From Tupaia tana (taxonomy: Eukaryota > Chordata > Mammalia > Scandentia > Tupaiidae): a DNA stretch of 64,000 nt. Location of the stretch: assembly GCA_026018925.1 (NCBI GenBank), contig JAKSZU010000011.1, positions 12,163,485-12,227,484 of the forward strand, read 5' to 3'. Both the position numbers and the translations under genes were made by a program. Shown one piece after another: positions 52,880 to 63,625 of this stretch. Under the pieces are notes generated by a model. It was not told where the DNA came from and searched no databases. It worked only from the letters and a program-made list of their open reading frames with translations. Numbering within the stretch: position 1 is the first letter of the stretch; each line of letters begins with the position of its first letter.

Positions 52880-53110
52880 GTCATCTAACACAGGAGTTGG
52901 CAAATTCTAACCCAGGGGCCAAATTCTGCTTGCGGTCTATGTGAGTAGATAAAGAGTCACTGGAACACATCGTGCCCTTTTGTTTTATTATTGGCTGTAG
53001 CTGATTGTCCATTACATGCAAATTATAGTAAGAGACCGTGTGGCTCACACAGCTGAGAAGAGGTACTGTCTGGCCCTTGACAGAAAAATGCTAACTCCTC
53101 ATCTAGCAAA
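52880..53110 (-). mobile_element. hAT-type non-autonomous element, reverse
   Basis: ggagttggcaaattctaacc, caggggccaaattctgcttg, actggaacacatcgtgccct, gagaccgtgtggctcacaca, tactgtctggcccttgacag. Same family as 48305-48520, opposite orientation. Confidence 0.65.
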
Positions 53111-53761
53111 CAGCCCATTCATTTCACACATAAGGAAATGAAAATCCCTATCTGATAAAGAATTTTGCTCTAAGGTCCTGGGTATTTAAAAGCTAAGTGA
53201 TGACCATATCCTCAGCCTTCTCATCTTTTCTTTTTAGCCTCTAGAATCAGAAGGATGGGCATGGGTGGTAGTGACTTAGTTTGGAGTAAGGAAAACTGAG
53301 CTCACGGATGAGTAGAAAAAGAAAATAATCTGAAATAACAATGACTTTTAAGGGATGCCTACACGTCTTGTTAGAATGTCAACCAAAACCCAGGAGAGCA
53401 GGGAGTTGTTTTTAAGCTCTTCTGACAAAGACTCTATGTGTATAAAAAATGTTTTATTAGGTTTTTGAGTGAAGTGGGGGTGACTAAACCAGGATTTAGG
53501 TTTTGGACTCATTTGTCAAAGAGTCAGCAATTTTCTTGATTTCTTGTTTTAATTTTTCTATAAACGGGCAGATTCCCATTTAACTTTATTATATGGGGAA
53601 CTAATGTGAGTGAGATAAGTTTTCCAGGAGAACACTTTAAAAAGCATTCTTTGAGCTTTTCTTTGTTACAAATAATTGGACACTTTTCTAACTCTCTAAA
53701 TAGAACAGCCCTGATAAGTCCCTGTTTAAATATCTATATATCTATGTATCTATATATATAT

Positions 53762-53801
<40 letters not shown>

Positions 53802-54379
53802 TGTCCAGAGAAGCTTCTATCGCCAAAAACACCAAGCTTTTTTCCTCTGTCCGTCTGTTTTGATCAAATGCGAGACTAGAAAGATGTTTGCATTTGGCAC
53901 ATTCCATCGATTCAGTGAGATGAGTATGTGTGTGCGTGCACGCCCACGTGAACATTCCTTATTTGTGCTTTTCTTATTACTTTTCTTTAATGGACTCTTA
54001 GTGGAAGGCTGTTAGACCTTAAAGCTTACTATTAATCTGCTTCTGTGTGGGTTTCTCTTCCAGATCATCCATTATACTTGGTGGTGTTTGGATAATCCTG
54101 AAGTGCATTACAGCAATATAGCCCTCATTTTCCACCAGGTTTTAGGATCCATGATCTCTCAATAGAAATGCCAAATGAGTTGGCAAGTCGTTTACCCTGC
54201 CAGTACCCCGAAGACCTGTTCAAGTCAAAAGACAAAGGAGACGGATTTAATCATTTGTTTTACCCTAGGAAGTTGAGTGACTTTGAAAAGATGCTTGAAG
54301 CCCGGTGCTGTTGGGTGGAGTTACTGGTTAGCGGCCAGTGGTTTATTGCATATATGGAAGTGGAGCAGAAAGGACTGTG
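53111..54379. other. A/T-rich single-copy intron
   Basis: Holds a (TA)n microsatellite (53733-53798). The small open frames here show no family signature. Confidence 0.45.
53733..53798. repeat. (TA)n microsatellite
   Basis: tctatatatctatgtatcta leads into about 20 TA units. Confidence 0.95.
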
Positions 54380-54384
54380 GGGCT

Positions 54385-54935
54385 TCTGACCCAGTGCTTC
54401 CACTTCTAGCTGCTTACCCAGGAGGACTGAAAACACGTGTCCACACAGAACCTGAGCACACATGCTCAGAGCAGTATCATTCGGAAGGGCCAGAAACAAC
54501 CCAGCTGAGGAATGGATAAACAAAATGGGGTCTCTTCCCACAAGAAAATATTATTCAGCCATAGCAGGAAGGAAGTACTTCACTGATTCACGCGCACTGT
54601 AAGACGGATGCGCCTTGGAAAGGACCCGCGAAGTCAGAGAAGCCAGACACTGAAACTCATAGGCGATGATCCCAGTTTTACACGGCAGGCCTACAACAGG
54701 CAGGTCCATAGAAACAGAAAGTAGATTAGTGGTTGCCAAGGGCTGGGGGGATGCAGCGAATGAAGCATCACCGGTAATGAGTCTGGCTGGAGTTTCTTTC
54801 TGAGGTGAGGGTTTTAAAATTAGGTAGTGGTAAGGGTTGAACAAGTCCATGAATATACCAGAAACCACTGTACCTTATGCTTTTCCGGAGTGAATTTTAC
54901 AGTATTGAATTATATAATGCAGTGAAAGTGTTATT
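54385..54935 (+). mobile_element. L1M 3' fragment
   Basis: Sense orientation: gtgcttccacttctagctgc, aacaacccagctgaggaatg, gataaacaaaatggggtctc, aaaatattattcagccatag, gtagattagtggttgccaag, ttgtaccttatgc-like end and attttacagtattgaattat. Confidence 0.85.
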
Positions 54936-54936
54936 A

Positions 54937-55165
54937 GGGCCAGCTGGAGGTGCGGCAGTAATGAAATACTCTCTGGTGCTGGGCCCCTATAGGACAATCC
55001 TAGGTTCGAGTCCCGAGGCTTCCCATTACACACTGGCTACATACATGCATGCCTAGTATCTCCTGGCTGGCTGAGGCCAGGAGGAGGATCATGGCATAAA
55101 GACTCTGTTGGGTATGCCATTCTTTCTTTCTCTTTTTCTTTCTCAGAAGAAATCAATAAACTAAA
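54937..55165 (+). mobile_element. SINE-B, plus copy
   Basis: ggccagctggaggtgcggca, ctaggttcgagtcccgaggc, tggctggctgaggccaggag, atcatggcataaagactctg, tcagaagaaatcaataaa. TSD aaagtgttatta at 54925-54936 and 55166-55177, at the L1M end. Confidence 0.93.
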
Positions 55166-55341
55166 AAAGTGTTATTAAAAACAGGCATGTGTGAGAGTGG
55201 TGGGCATGTTTGTGACTTTCTCGGTGGCCTTTAGAAACAATTCCTTAGACACTTTGGTTGAGGTTCCCTCTGACTGATTCCCAACCTTGGTGGGTATCAC
55301 AGGCACCTACAGAGAGGAGTTTGTTAGACTAAACCAATGAG

Positions 55342-55572
55342 AAGCCAGCAGGTGGTGTGGGGGTAAGGCGCTGGACTCCCACATGACTTCCAATGGTTCG
55401 AGTCCCAGAGCTGATGACTTGAAAATCATTCTGGGTGCGTGTGTATATGTGCCCAAAATTTCTGGATTGCAGCCTGGCCGTGTCTCCTGGGGTGGGGATT
55501 TCTCATTTTCCATCTGCCTTTCTCTCCTTCTCTCCCCAGGAAGCACATGTGCCCTGTGGCGAAAAACCTAAA

Positions 55573-55603
<31 letters not shown>

Positions 55604-55625
55604 AAAGAAAAGAAAAAGAAAATAC
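55342..55625 (+). mobile_element. SINE-A
   Basis: gaagccagcaggtggtgtgg, ggttcgagtcccagagctga, core partly deleted (aatttctggattgcagcc), ggaagcacatgtgccctgtg, then an A27 tail with aaagaaaag units. Confidence 0.9.
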
Positions 55626-55689
55626 ATAAATACATACGCGTCCCACCACATGCCTATAAAATTAAAATCTGCTATTTGGAAAGATGAAA

Positions 55690-56219
55690 AAATTTACTTT
55701 ATTTTTTTAAATGTTTTCTAATAGCCACTACCCCTTTTTCACTTGCAAGGAGAATTTGTATCAACAGAAGTCTTTGAGGCAGAGTCAGTGAATCAAATAT
55801 TATCATCAGATATTCTATTTAAATTTGAAGAGCAAATTTAAATCCAGTTTTCTCTTGCAGAAATGGAATAAGAAAATACAGTGTTCTTTGAAAGGTAAAC
55901 ATGCATCACCGGCCCAAGGTTAAAGGTTATGTAACCATAAACCATGGTAGTTAAAGCAGAATCGCATGGAAGAGCTACTTGAAGATGAATAACTCAATTT
56001 TATGGTGACAAGACTGGGAATGAGTCTGAAGCTGCTAAGAACGGCCCTTCACCTCGCTGAGGTTTATGTCCTTCACATCCTTGGGAAAGCTGACTTGCAT
56101 GCATTTTCCAGCTTATCTGTATAACAAGGAGTAATAGCAGGTCTTATCGTTTCAAAGCTTTTTAACCAATAGCTCAGAAGTTGTTGTGCTCTCAGCATTT
56201 TTGTTATTAAAAGAATGGA
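55690..56219. other. A/T-rich single-copy intron, no feature recognised
   Basis: Nothing identified. Confidence 0.45.
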
Positions 56220-56475
56220 AAGTTGGTGGTGTGGTGGTTAAGATGCTGGACTCCTACATGGGTGACCATGGTTCGAATCCCACCCTGGTGGCTTGAAAAT
56301 CACTCCGGGTGCCTGTGTGTGCATGCCCAAAATTCTGAGAGGAGAATGCAGGAGCAGGGATTTCACTGTGGCTATCCTCCCTGGGGGGTGAATTCTCACT
56401 TTCCTGTTTACTGTCTGTCTCTCCCTGATGAGTGCATGCACTCTGGCAAAAACCTAAAACCTAACAGAAAAGAAA
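56220..56475 (+). mobile_element. SINE-A
   Basis: gttggtggtgtggtggttaa, ggttcgaatcccaccctggt, gagaggagaatgcaggagca, ccctggggggtgaattctca, gagtgcatgcactctggc, A-rich tail. Confidence 0.92.
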
Positions 56476-56683
56476 AGGAAGAAGAAAGAAATTGGGAAGA
56501 AAGAAGGGCGGGCAGGAAGAGAGACTCCCATGGACTCTAGTTTCAACTTGTTTCTTACTAACACTAAGTCTAAAAATGAAAATAGTGTAAGTGTCATTTT
56601 TAGATTGTGCTTGGCACACTGGCATTTGGACAAGATGAACAGAATTCTTGCCTTCGAGGACCTTAGAGTCTAGTGTGAAACTA

Positions 56684-56822
56684 AAATCTCAGGAGGAGAA
56701 TGGAAGAGAAGGGATTGCAGCATGGCCATCCCTCTTTAAGGATGATTTGTCATTTTCTCTCTCACTGTCTCTCTGTCTCTGGCAAGCACACGTGTCCTAT
56801 AGCAAAAACCTTAAAACAAAAC
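56684..56822 (+). mobile_element. SINE-A, 5' truncated
   Basis: Begins in the core (tctcaggaggagaatggaag) and runs to gcaagcacacgtgtcctata and an A-rich tail. The Pol III boxes are missing. Confidence 0.9.
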
Positions 56823-56844
56823 GGAAGACACTAAAATGTGCTGA

Positions 56845-57092
56845 ACTGAGCCAGCAGGTGGTATGGAGATTAAGATACCGAATTCCACATAGCTGACTCC
56901 GTAGTTCAAGTCCTGAACCTAGTGGCTTGAAAATCATGCTAGTCACGTGTGCATACATACTCAAAATACCAGGAAGAATGGAGGAAAAAGGATTGTGGTG
57001 TGGCCATTCACCCAGGGGCTGATTTCTCATTTTCACTCTCATTGTCTCTGTCTTTCCCCAGTGAGTGCATGCACCCTATAGCAAAAACTGGG
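56845..57092 (+). mobile_element. SINE-A
   Basis: tgagccagcaggtggtatgg, agttcaagtcctgaacctag, aagaatggaggaaaaaggat, cacccaggggctgatttctc, gtgcatgcaccctatagcaa. Confidence 0.92.
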
Positions 57093-57719
57093 GGGTGGGT
57101 GGGGGGAAGGCTGGTCTGTATATGATGACTGAATTCTTTGGGAAATGGCTTTTCAGTGTATTGTGGCTGAGAAGGTGACAGGCAGGACATGAACCTCCAG
57201 GATCCTGGGGAGCCGTTCTGCAGAGACCCCAGGTATAGCTCGTATCACCTGCTGGATCGTCTTCATGCTAGAGACTGTCCACAGCAGTGATTTTTTTTTG
57301 CTGTTTACACAGTGCTTAAAAAATGTTTAATTCCAATGTTACCAACATTGGAAAATTGAGAGATTTTCCATAAACATCTAGATAAGTCTTTTCTTATAAG
57401 ATGGTTAGGTGTGATCCCACCAGACCCACTGTCTGCCTGGACACCGGGCTGGAGCTGAGAAGGCTGCACTGGCCATGGTGTTTTTAAAACTCAGCTGGGC
57501 GTCACGCTTGTATTTTCTGTGTCCACTTCTATGGGTGCTTCGTGTCTGGCTCCGTGTTTGGACAGAGTGTTGCGGTTTTGCAAGTACTGCAGGTGAGAAG
57601 TGGCGTTAGACCCAAAGTCAGGAAAATATTTTGTGAACACACTTGGAAATCAGGGATCAGGAAAGGAAACCAAGCAAGAGTGAGGGTCCCAGGGGGAAAT
57701 CATTGACTAGTCAGCAGTT
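57093..57719. other. Single-copy intron
   Basis: No classified repeat or exon, though the A/T-rich part (57290-57400) may be an old DNA transposon piece. Confidence 0.45.
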
Positions 57720-57735
57720 AGGAAGCATCAGCTTT

Positions 57736-57990
57736 TTTAAAAAGAGATTTTTGCTGTAGGGTGCATGCATTTGCCAGAGAGACAGAAAGTGAGAAATCAC
57801 TCCCTGGGGGGTGGGGTGGGGAGGTATGGCCATGCTGCAGTCCCTTCTCCTCCATTCTCCTCTTGGGATTTTGGGCATGCACGCACACACACCTGGCATG
57901 AGTTTTTTAAGCTGCCGGGGTCTGGGATTCAAACCACTGTCAACTGCATGGGAGCCCAGTGATGTAACCATTACACCATCTGTTGGTACC
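57736..57990 (-). mobile_element. SINE-A
   Basis: agagatttttgctgtagggt, actccctggggggtggggtg, tgggattttgggcatgcacg, ccatctgttggtacc. Perfect 16-bp TSD aggaagcatcagcttt at 57720-57735 and 57991-58006. Confidence 0.96.
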
Positions 57991-58006
57991 AGGAAGCATC
58001 AGCTTT

Positions 58007-59456
58007 AAGAGGGACCTCCAAATGCATTCTCCTCTCTGCCTGTCTCCTGGGGCTTTTTTGCACATCTGACACATCAGTGCAGAAAGCCTGGCCACTGTGA
58101 GGCTTCTGGGAGGCCTGTAGAGTGGGGGCAGAGGGCAGGGGACTATAGGAGCCTGTGGTTGTAGCAGGGAGTTGAGGCCCCAGTGAAGGGCAGTCTGAAT
58201 GGATACGCTGGGTCAGGTGCTCGCGAGTGGGTGGAACTCCCAGCACAATTGGAAAGGATCTGCGGGATATAGTCTAATAAGCGAGTGGGCAAGGACGAGG
58301 TGAATTGATCAGCAAGCAACAAGGGTTTGCTAAGTGCCTTCCCTGCGCCTGGCTGTGATCTCCCACTTGGATGGCTTCTCCTGGGGGTGGTGTGGGCGAG
58401 CACAATGCACACGGCTACGTGTTTGCAGAGACCGAATGCTTCCTGAAGTGGGTTCTGAGATTGTTCGGTGGGACTTTCCTTGTGGGTTGGAGTCAGTTTT
58501 CTTTCCTGCATGAATAGACCTTTGAAGGTCCCTTCTGGCTCTAAGAAATGTGATGAAAACGTGAGTCGGGACCCCAGGGTACTCATCACCCACAACTGCT
58601 GGGGATGGTGTCTATATGAAAAGCAGGCTTGGTTTCCCACAGAGGAGGTCTGGAGTGTTGGAGGAAGATCTTGGAGTGGCCTGCCAGCTTTTTTGTGATG
58701 TCAGTCTGAGTTGGGTTCCAAAATAGGCAATGCTTGTCCAAGAATTGTGGGAGGAAACGGTGGGAGTTAGTCACGCAGATGGCTCGTGGTCACCATGTGC
58801 CTTCCTTGCCGGAGCAGTCGCTGAGCTGTGCAGCAGGGGCCCCGGGACCCTCAGGGTTCATGTCATCCTCGGAGAGATCATATACTATGCTTTGCACAAA
58901 CCTGAGCATTTCTGTCGAGTGAAGCTCCTGAGCTCCTGGCATGGCTCCTGCAACAATGGTGAGAGTGGAGGCATTTCTGGAGTGTTTCTGCACCAGGAAT
59001 GGACTGTGGGCCAAGTGTGCTTGAGTAGGGCCCTACCTTCTTCTCCAGAACTTGGCCAGGTATGAATTGTTTAGTGGCCAGGCCGTGGAGACCTACTGGG
59101 GGGTCCTGGTGACTAGGGGCACCTGGGATGAGGAAGCTGGCGCAGTAGCAGCTTTCTAGCTGATCCAGCACATTTTCATTATTTTAACAACCAGTGTGAC
59201 TGTAGTCAGGTGTTTCATGTGAGTGCCTGTGTAGACCTGCTCTTCACGGGGAGCACAGCTACCCTCTGCTCCCTGGTGGTTTTCTTACTGCCCCTCTTGG
59301 CCATGCCAAGCTCCTGGACTCCCTGCTCCTGAACCCCCAGACTTCTCTGATTCTTGTGTGTCCAGACTTTCTTGCTCCCAGGTCCACCTCTGCGTGTTAG
59401 CCAGACCTCCATTCCACCTCCCATGCTCCTCGGCCAGCTCCCCCCTTTAGCTTTCT
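58007..59456. other. Single-copy intron, no feature recognised
   Basis: 1.45 kb with no recognised repeat or exon. Several overlapping frames are open by chance. Confidence 0.5.
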
Positions 59457-59892
59457 GGTATGGGTTGAATTGCGTCTCCCCAAGGATGTTGAAGTCTGGC
59501 CTGCCAATACTTGTGAATGTGAACTTATTTGGAAATAGCATCTTCCCAGATGATCAAGTTAAGATGAGGTCCTACTGGAGCATGGTGGCCCCTAATCCAG
59601 TATGATGGGTTGATTGGAATTACCAATCAATACCCTCATGAAAGGGGGTATTGGAGTTGGAAACAGATACATACAGCAGGAAGGTTATGTGAAGACACAG
59701 GGAGAAGGCCATTTAGAAGGCAAGGCTCTCCTGGGGCTACCACACATAGGAGAGAGGCCTGGCATAGTTTCTGCCTGAGAGCCCTCAGTCGGACCTGTCC
59801 TGTCCACACTATGGTTTTGGACTGCTAGCCTCCAGAACCGTCACACCAGCCCGTAGTCCTTTGTTATAGCATCCCGGGACACTAATATGTTT
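59457..59892 (+). mobile_element. MLT1-type LTR (ERVL-MaLR)
   Basis: Starts tatgggttgaattgcgtctc and continues atgttgaagtctggcctgcc, gtgaacttatttggaaatag, atgatcaagttaagatgagg, cctaatccagtatgatg, gtgaagacacagggagaagg, actgctagcctccagaaccg, ending tttgttatagcatcccggga. A solo, non-coding LTR remnant. Confidence 0.85.
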
Positions 59893-60275
59893 CCCATCCC
59901 CTGGCCTGTCATGCCGCTGGTGGGATCTTTGGGCCCTGCTAAGCCAGACAAGAGGTGATGTGTCCTTGAGATCGTGTGGAGAGGTTGCAGCCTGTCCCCT
60001 GCGTCTCAGTACTGGGATGAGCAACAGGAAGGGTGGCCTGTCATCTCACTGCACTGCCAGAACGTCAGGGAGTGAGGGATGGGCTCTTGTTTCATATAGC
60101 TGTCTGGGTACCATGGTTATGGTAGTCCCAAGAGAAAAATGATGTTGTTTATTTGTTTTGGGTGTCCTTTGTGTTTGTTTTTGTTTTTGTTTGTTTTAGT
60201 ACAAGCTACAGATAAAAACACTTAGGAAATAATTGATTTCCAGACACTTTAGATCCTTCTCTCTCTCTCCTTCTC
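59893..60275. other. Single-copy intron with a (GTTTTT)n patch
   Basis: T/G-rich simple repeat at about 60168-60198. Nothing else recognised. Confidence 0.5.
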
Positions 60276-60760
60276 AAAAGTTTATTTATTGGAAGCAGCA
60301 GTTGACCTAGTGGCTATGTCACTGGACTCTGATGTAGTTGACCGTGGTTTAAGTCCTGGGCCTGGTGGCTTAAACTCATGGCTGGCACATGTGCTTATGT
60401 ATCTAAGATCCTGAGAGGAGAATAGAGGAGAAGGGATTATGGCATGGCCATCCCCCCTGGGGGGTGATTTCTCACTTTCTGTCTCTCTGTCTCTCTCTGT
60501 CTTTCTGGCGAGTGCATGCACCCTGTAGCAAAAACCTCTCAAAAAAAAAAAAAGTTTATTTATTTATTTATTTAGTCCATGTATATGCGAGAGAGAGAGA
60601 GACACTCACAAGGTCTTCATGATGGAATCCAGCCCGTCCCAGCTAACCCAAAGCACAGGCACACACATGCCAGACATGTGCAGGGAGGTCTCCGGACCCA
60701 AACCCAGGACCTTTCCCATGTAGAAAAATTGTGTTACTGCTACACTACCACCGGGCCCTG
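60276..60760 (-). mobile_element. SINE-B interrupted in its tail by a SINE-A
   Basis: The tail aaaagtttatttatt (60276-60290) resumes at 60551. The body follows: agtccatgtatatgcgagag, cactcacaaggtcttcatga, ccggacccaaacccaggacc, ctaccaccgggccc. Confidence 0.88.
60291..60550 (+). mobile_element. SINE-A nested in a SINE-B tail
   Basis: gaagcagcagttgacctagt, gtggtttaagtcctgggcct, perfect palindrome region (atcccccctggggggtgat), gagtgcatgcaccctgtagc, A13. TSD aaagtttatttatt on both sides. Confidence 0.94.
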
Positions 60761-60907
60761 ATTCCTGATTCTTCTCTTGCCTGCTCTTGTCTGTATGGTA
60801 CCAGTGAAGACTTGGCCAAAGGTCTCGCCTACAGCTCTGCTCTTTCCTGGTTTATCAAGGTCTTCTATGCATCCTTAGAAGCCTGAAATCTCAATACCCC
60901 ACTCTCC

Positions 60908-61177
60908 TTTTTTTTTTTTTTTTTTTTTTTTTTGAATGCCATGAGGTGCATGCATGGGCTCACCAGAGAGAGACAGAGCAAGGGAAAGGGCTGAAGCACC
61001 CTCTCCTAGGGCCTGGTTATGCCACATCCTCCATCCTTCCATCCTGTTGGGATTTGGAGCATGCACGCGCGCACACACACCGAGCATGCTTTTTCAAACC
61101 GCAGGGCCAGGATTTGAACCACAGTTTTAGCTGTGTGGGATCCAGCTCTCTTACCTGCTAGGCTACAGGCCCAGCCT
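60908..61177 (-). mobile_element. SINE-A, old diverged copy
   Basis: T25 tail, gaatgccatgaggtgcatgc, accctctcctagggcctggt, ttttcaaaccgcagggccag, gctgtgtgggatccagctct, taggctacaggcccagcc. Confidence 0.85.
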
Positions 61178-61993
61178 CTTATTGCCCGCCTCCCTAAAAG
61201 AGGACTGTGCTAGTTCTGAAAAGCATTTCAGGCTCCGTATTTCCCCGTGATGGACAGACCCTGGTGGCCACCGCAGAGAGAAGGGTCAGCTCCTGTCCCC
61301 GTCCCCCTCTTTGCCTGACTCCTGCTGGCCAGGTGCCCTCTGCCCCCATCCTGTGCCCACACAGCAGGGTGCTTGCTCAGGGTGCTTTCTCCCAGGGACA
61401 GCGTAGAGAGGATTTGCATGTTCTTTGACTTTCCTGTGTTTCCCAGCATGGTGTCCCTGGGCCTGTATTACTTTTAGAAATCTGATGAAAATAACTTCTC
61501 CAAAAGAGAGGCCTGGAGTTCAGATCTTAATGCCTTTTGCTTCCTGTTCCCAGCAAAACACCTCATCCTCCCCGGTTCTTCTCGGTCCGTCAGACTTCAG
61601 TTTTTAGTCTCAGACGTTCCCCTCTCTCCGCCTGACTCCTCTGGTTGTATCTCTGGGAGCCGCCGAGCTGAAGTGGAGATCCCTGCTCTGGCCAGCAAGA
61701 GCTTGTTCCAGGGTCAGCAGCACAAACCAGAGCCCGAGAAAGCCCAGGCGTTTTTCGTGGTGTGAGGAACAGCCACGATGCCTGGCCATGTGCTCTGTGC
61801 CACGGAAGTGTGGCTGGAGGGCGGGGAGGGCAAGGAGACATTTCCTCCTCTGCCGCCCCTTCTTCCCCCTCTCAGATGAAGGCGCTGCCTGCTTTCTGCC
61901 ACTGATGCAACTGTGCCCCCTGGTCTGTAGTTTCCCCTTTCACTGTTTCAGTCACCTGCAGCCTACCACCATTCCAAACTAGGTATAATTCGA
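61178..61993. other. Single-copy intron, no feature recognised
   Basis: No repeat or exon found. Confidence 0.5.
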
Positions 61994-62238
61994 TTTTTTA
62001 AGTTTTCTTTTTACAATTTTTTATCTAAGAGACAGAGAAACAGACAGATGAACAGAGAGCTGGATACCTCCCACAGACTTCCACTCCCCATCTGCCTTCG
62101 GCCTCAGTCAGCCATGGGTTATGGGCGTGCATACACCTACCGTGTTCATGGAGGTTTCCAGGAGCAAACCTGGACCCTTTCCATGTGGGTCAGCCTTGCA
62201 GGGTGTCACAGGGTACCACCGTGCCACTGTCCAGCCCC
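61994..62238 (-). mobile_element. SINE-B, old minus copy
   Basis: tttttaagttttctttttac, aagagacagagaaacagaca, ggcctcagtcagccatgggt, tttccatgtgggtcagcctt, ccactgtccagcccc. Confidence 0.82.
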
Positions 62239-62372
62239 AGCATACTAAGATACTTCGAGAAAGAGAGAGAGACTATGCTCACAGAGCTTTTGATTAAAGG
62301 ATGTTGTTATTATTGTTTTATTTTACTATTAGTTATTGCTGTTACTTTCTTTTCTATTTTTTAATGAGTTCA

Positions 62373-62685
62373 TTTATTTTGACGTTCAATCACTGCGTCT
62401 CATCACGGCATACCGAATGGATTTTCGCACCATAAATACATGGCGTATTGGTTCAGTCAGAGGCCCCACCATACGCATTATAATCAACACATTTCTTTCC
62501 TCCGTAAGTCCCTTACATGTTTTGCTTCCCCCATGCCTAATTTACGAGTTAATCTTTGTCATAGATATGTGTCTATATAGCGAAAACATAGTACGTACAG
62601 GGTTTAGTAAGGGCTGTGATTTTAGGTATCCACTGGGGGTCTTGAATGTAGCCCCCAGGGGTGGAGGGGGGTGGCTATCATATGT
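62373..62685 (+). mobile_element. Tigger/MER2-group DNA transposon, 3' part
   Basis: atctttgtcatagatatgtg, tatagcgaaaacatagtacg, tacagggtttagtaagggct and gtatccactgggggtcttga with a G-rich end match the 3' half of a pogo-like MER2/Tigger element. Confidence 0.7.
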
Positions 62686-62871
62686 AGGGCAGGGGTGGAG
62701 CAGTACTGAGAGGACAGAGCAGGGCCACACTTCAGGGAGCAGGACAGAAAGGGCTGGGAGAACACAGTACTTGGGACACCACGTGCTGCCCAGCTGGCTC
62801 GACTCATGCATAGGACAAAGAGCTCCGGTTACCAGGTGTGCAAATGCAGAACCTTTTCAACTAGCAGAATG

Positions 62872-62873
<2 letters not shown>

Positions 62874-62921
<48 letters not shown>
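62874..62921. repeat. (GA)24 microsatellite
   Basis: A pure 48-bp purine dinucleotide run, likely polymorphic. Confidence 0.97.
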
Positions 62922-62924
<3 letters not shown>

Positions 62925-63223
62925 CAAGCAACTTTTACGATAACCTGAATATCCATAGACCTGGCTGATTGCTTTGCTCTCAGAGAATCTGCTCTGTTAT
63001 TCAGGCTTCTCTGAGTCTCTCGGGCTGACTTGACAGTTTCTGCAGTTTTCATCAGCACCACCCACTGGGAGAAATGGCATGAGCAGAAGGTACTTTCAAG
63101 TCAAGAGTGATTGTTTCGATTCCTGTGCCTTTTCGTTTTTGGTTTTTGTTTGTTTACTCACTGTAACCCCTGGATACGGGTACACCTGTTGCAGAGAATA
63201 CCACTTTTTGTCTTCCTGTAGGC
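62922..63223. other. Single-copy intron, no feature recognised
   Basis: Nothing identified. Confidence 0.45.
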
Positions 63224-63625
63224 AAGTGGTTCTCAAAGTGTGGTTCCCAGACCCCAGCGTCAGCCTCACTGGGAACTGGGAACATGCAATTTCTCAGTCC
63301 CCACCACAAGCCTGTTCTGTCAGAAACTGGGGGTTGGTAGTTGTGATCTGTGCTTTGGTTTGTTTGTTTGTTTCTTCCATTAGTGAGAGAGGGAGAGACA
63401 GCACCCCCAATCCACCACAATCCACCCCCAGCCTCAGCCAGCGCTGGTCGTGGCAGATACGTGTCGGGGTGTTCTCAGGGAGGTCTCCAGACATGAACCC
63501 TTCCCTCCTACGTGGGTCAGCTTCTCAGAGCATCTCATTTTATTGCGACGCCACTATCCAATCCCTGATCTGCCTCTTAACCAGCCATCAGGTGATGCTA
63601 ATGTGCTCCAAGTCTGAGACGCGCT
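63224..63625 (+). mobile_element. MER5A-type MITE interrupted by a SINE-B
   Basis: aagtggttctcaaagtgtgg, ccagcgtcagcctcactggg, gtcagaaactgggggttggt on the left; aaccagccatcaggtgatgc, taatgtgctccaagtctgag on the right. Confidence 0.85.
63356..63566 (-). mobile_element. SINE-B inside MER5A
   Basis: ggtttgtttgtttgtttctt, ccattagtgagagagggaga, caatccacccccagcctcag, caggtctcc-like vagggaggtctccagacatg region, cctcctacgtgggtcagctt, tctcattttattgcgacgcc. Flanks include gatctgtgcttt and gatctgcctctt. Confidence 0.9.

Noticed and set aside
62336-62968. A 210-codon open frame
   Set aside because: It joins a Tigger remnant to the (GA)24 tract, which reads Arg-Glu repeats. Chance.
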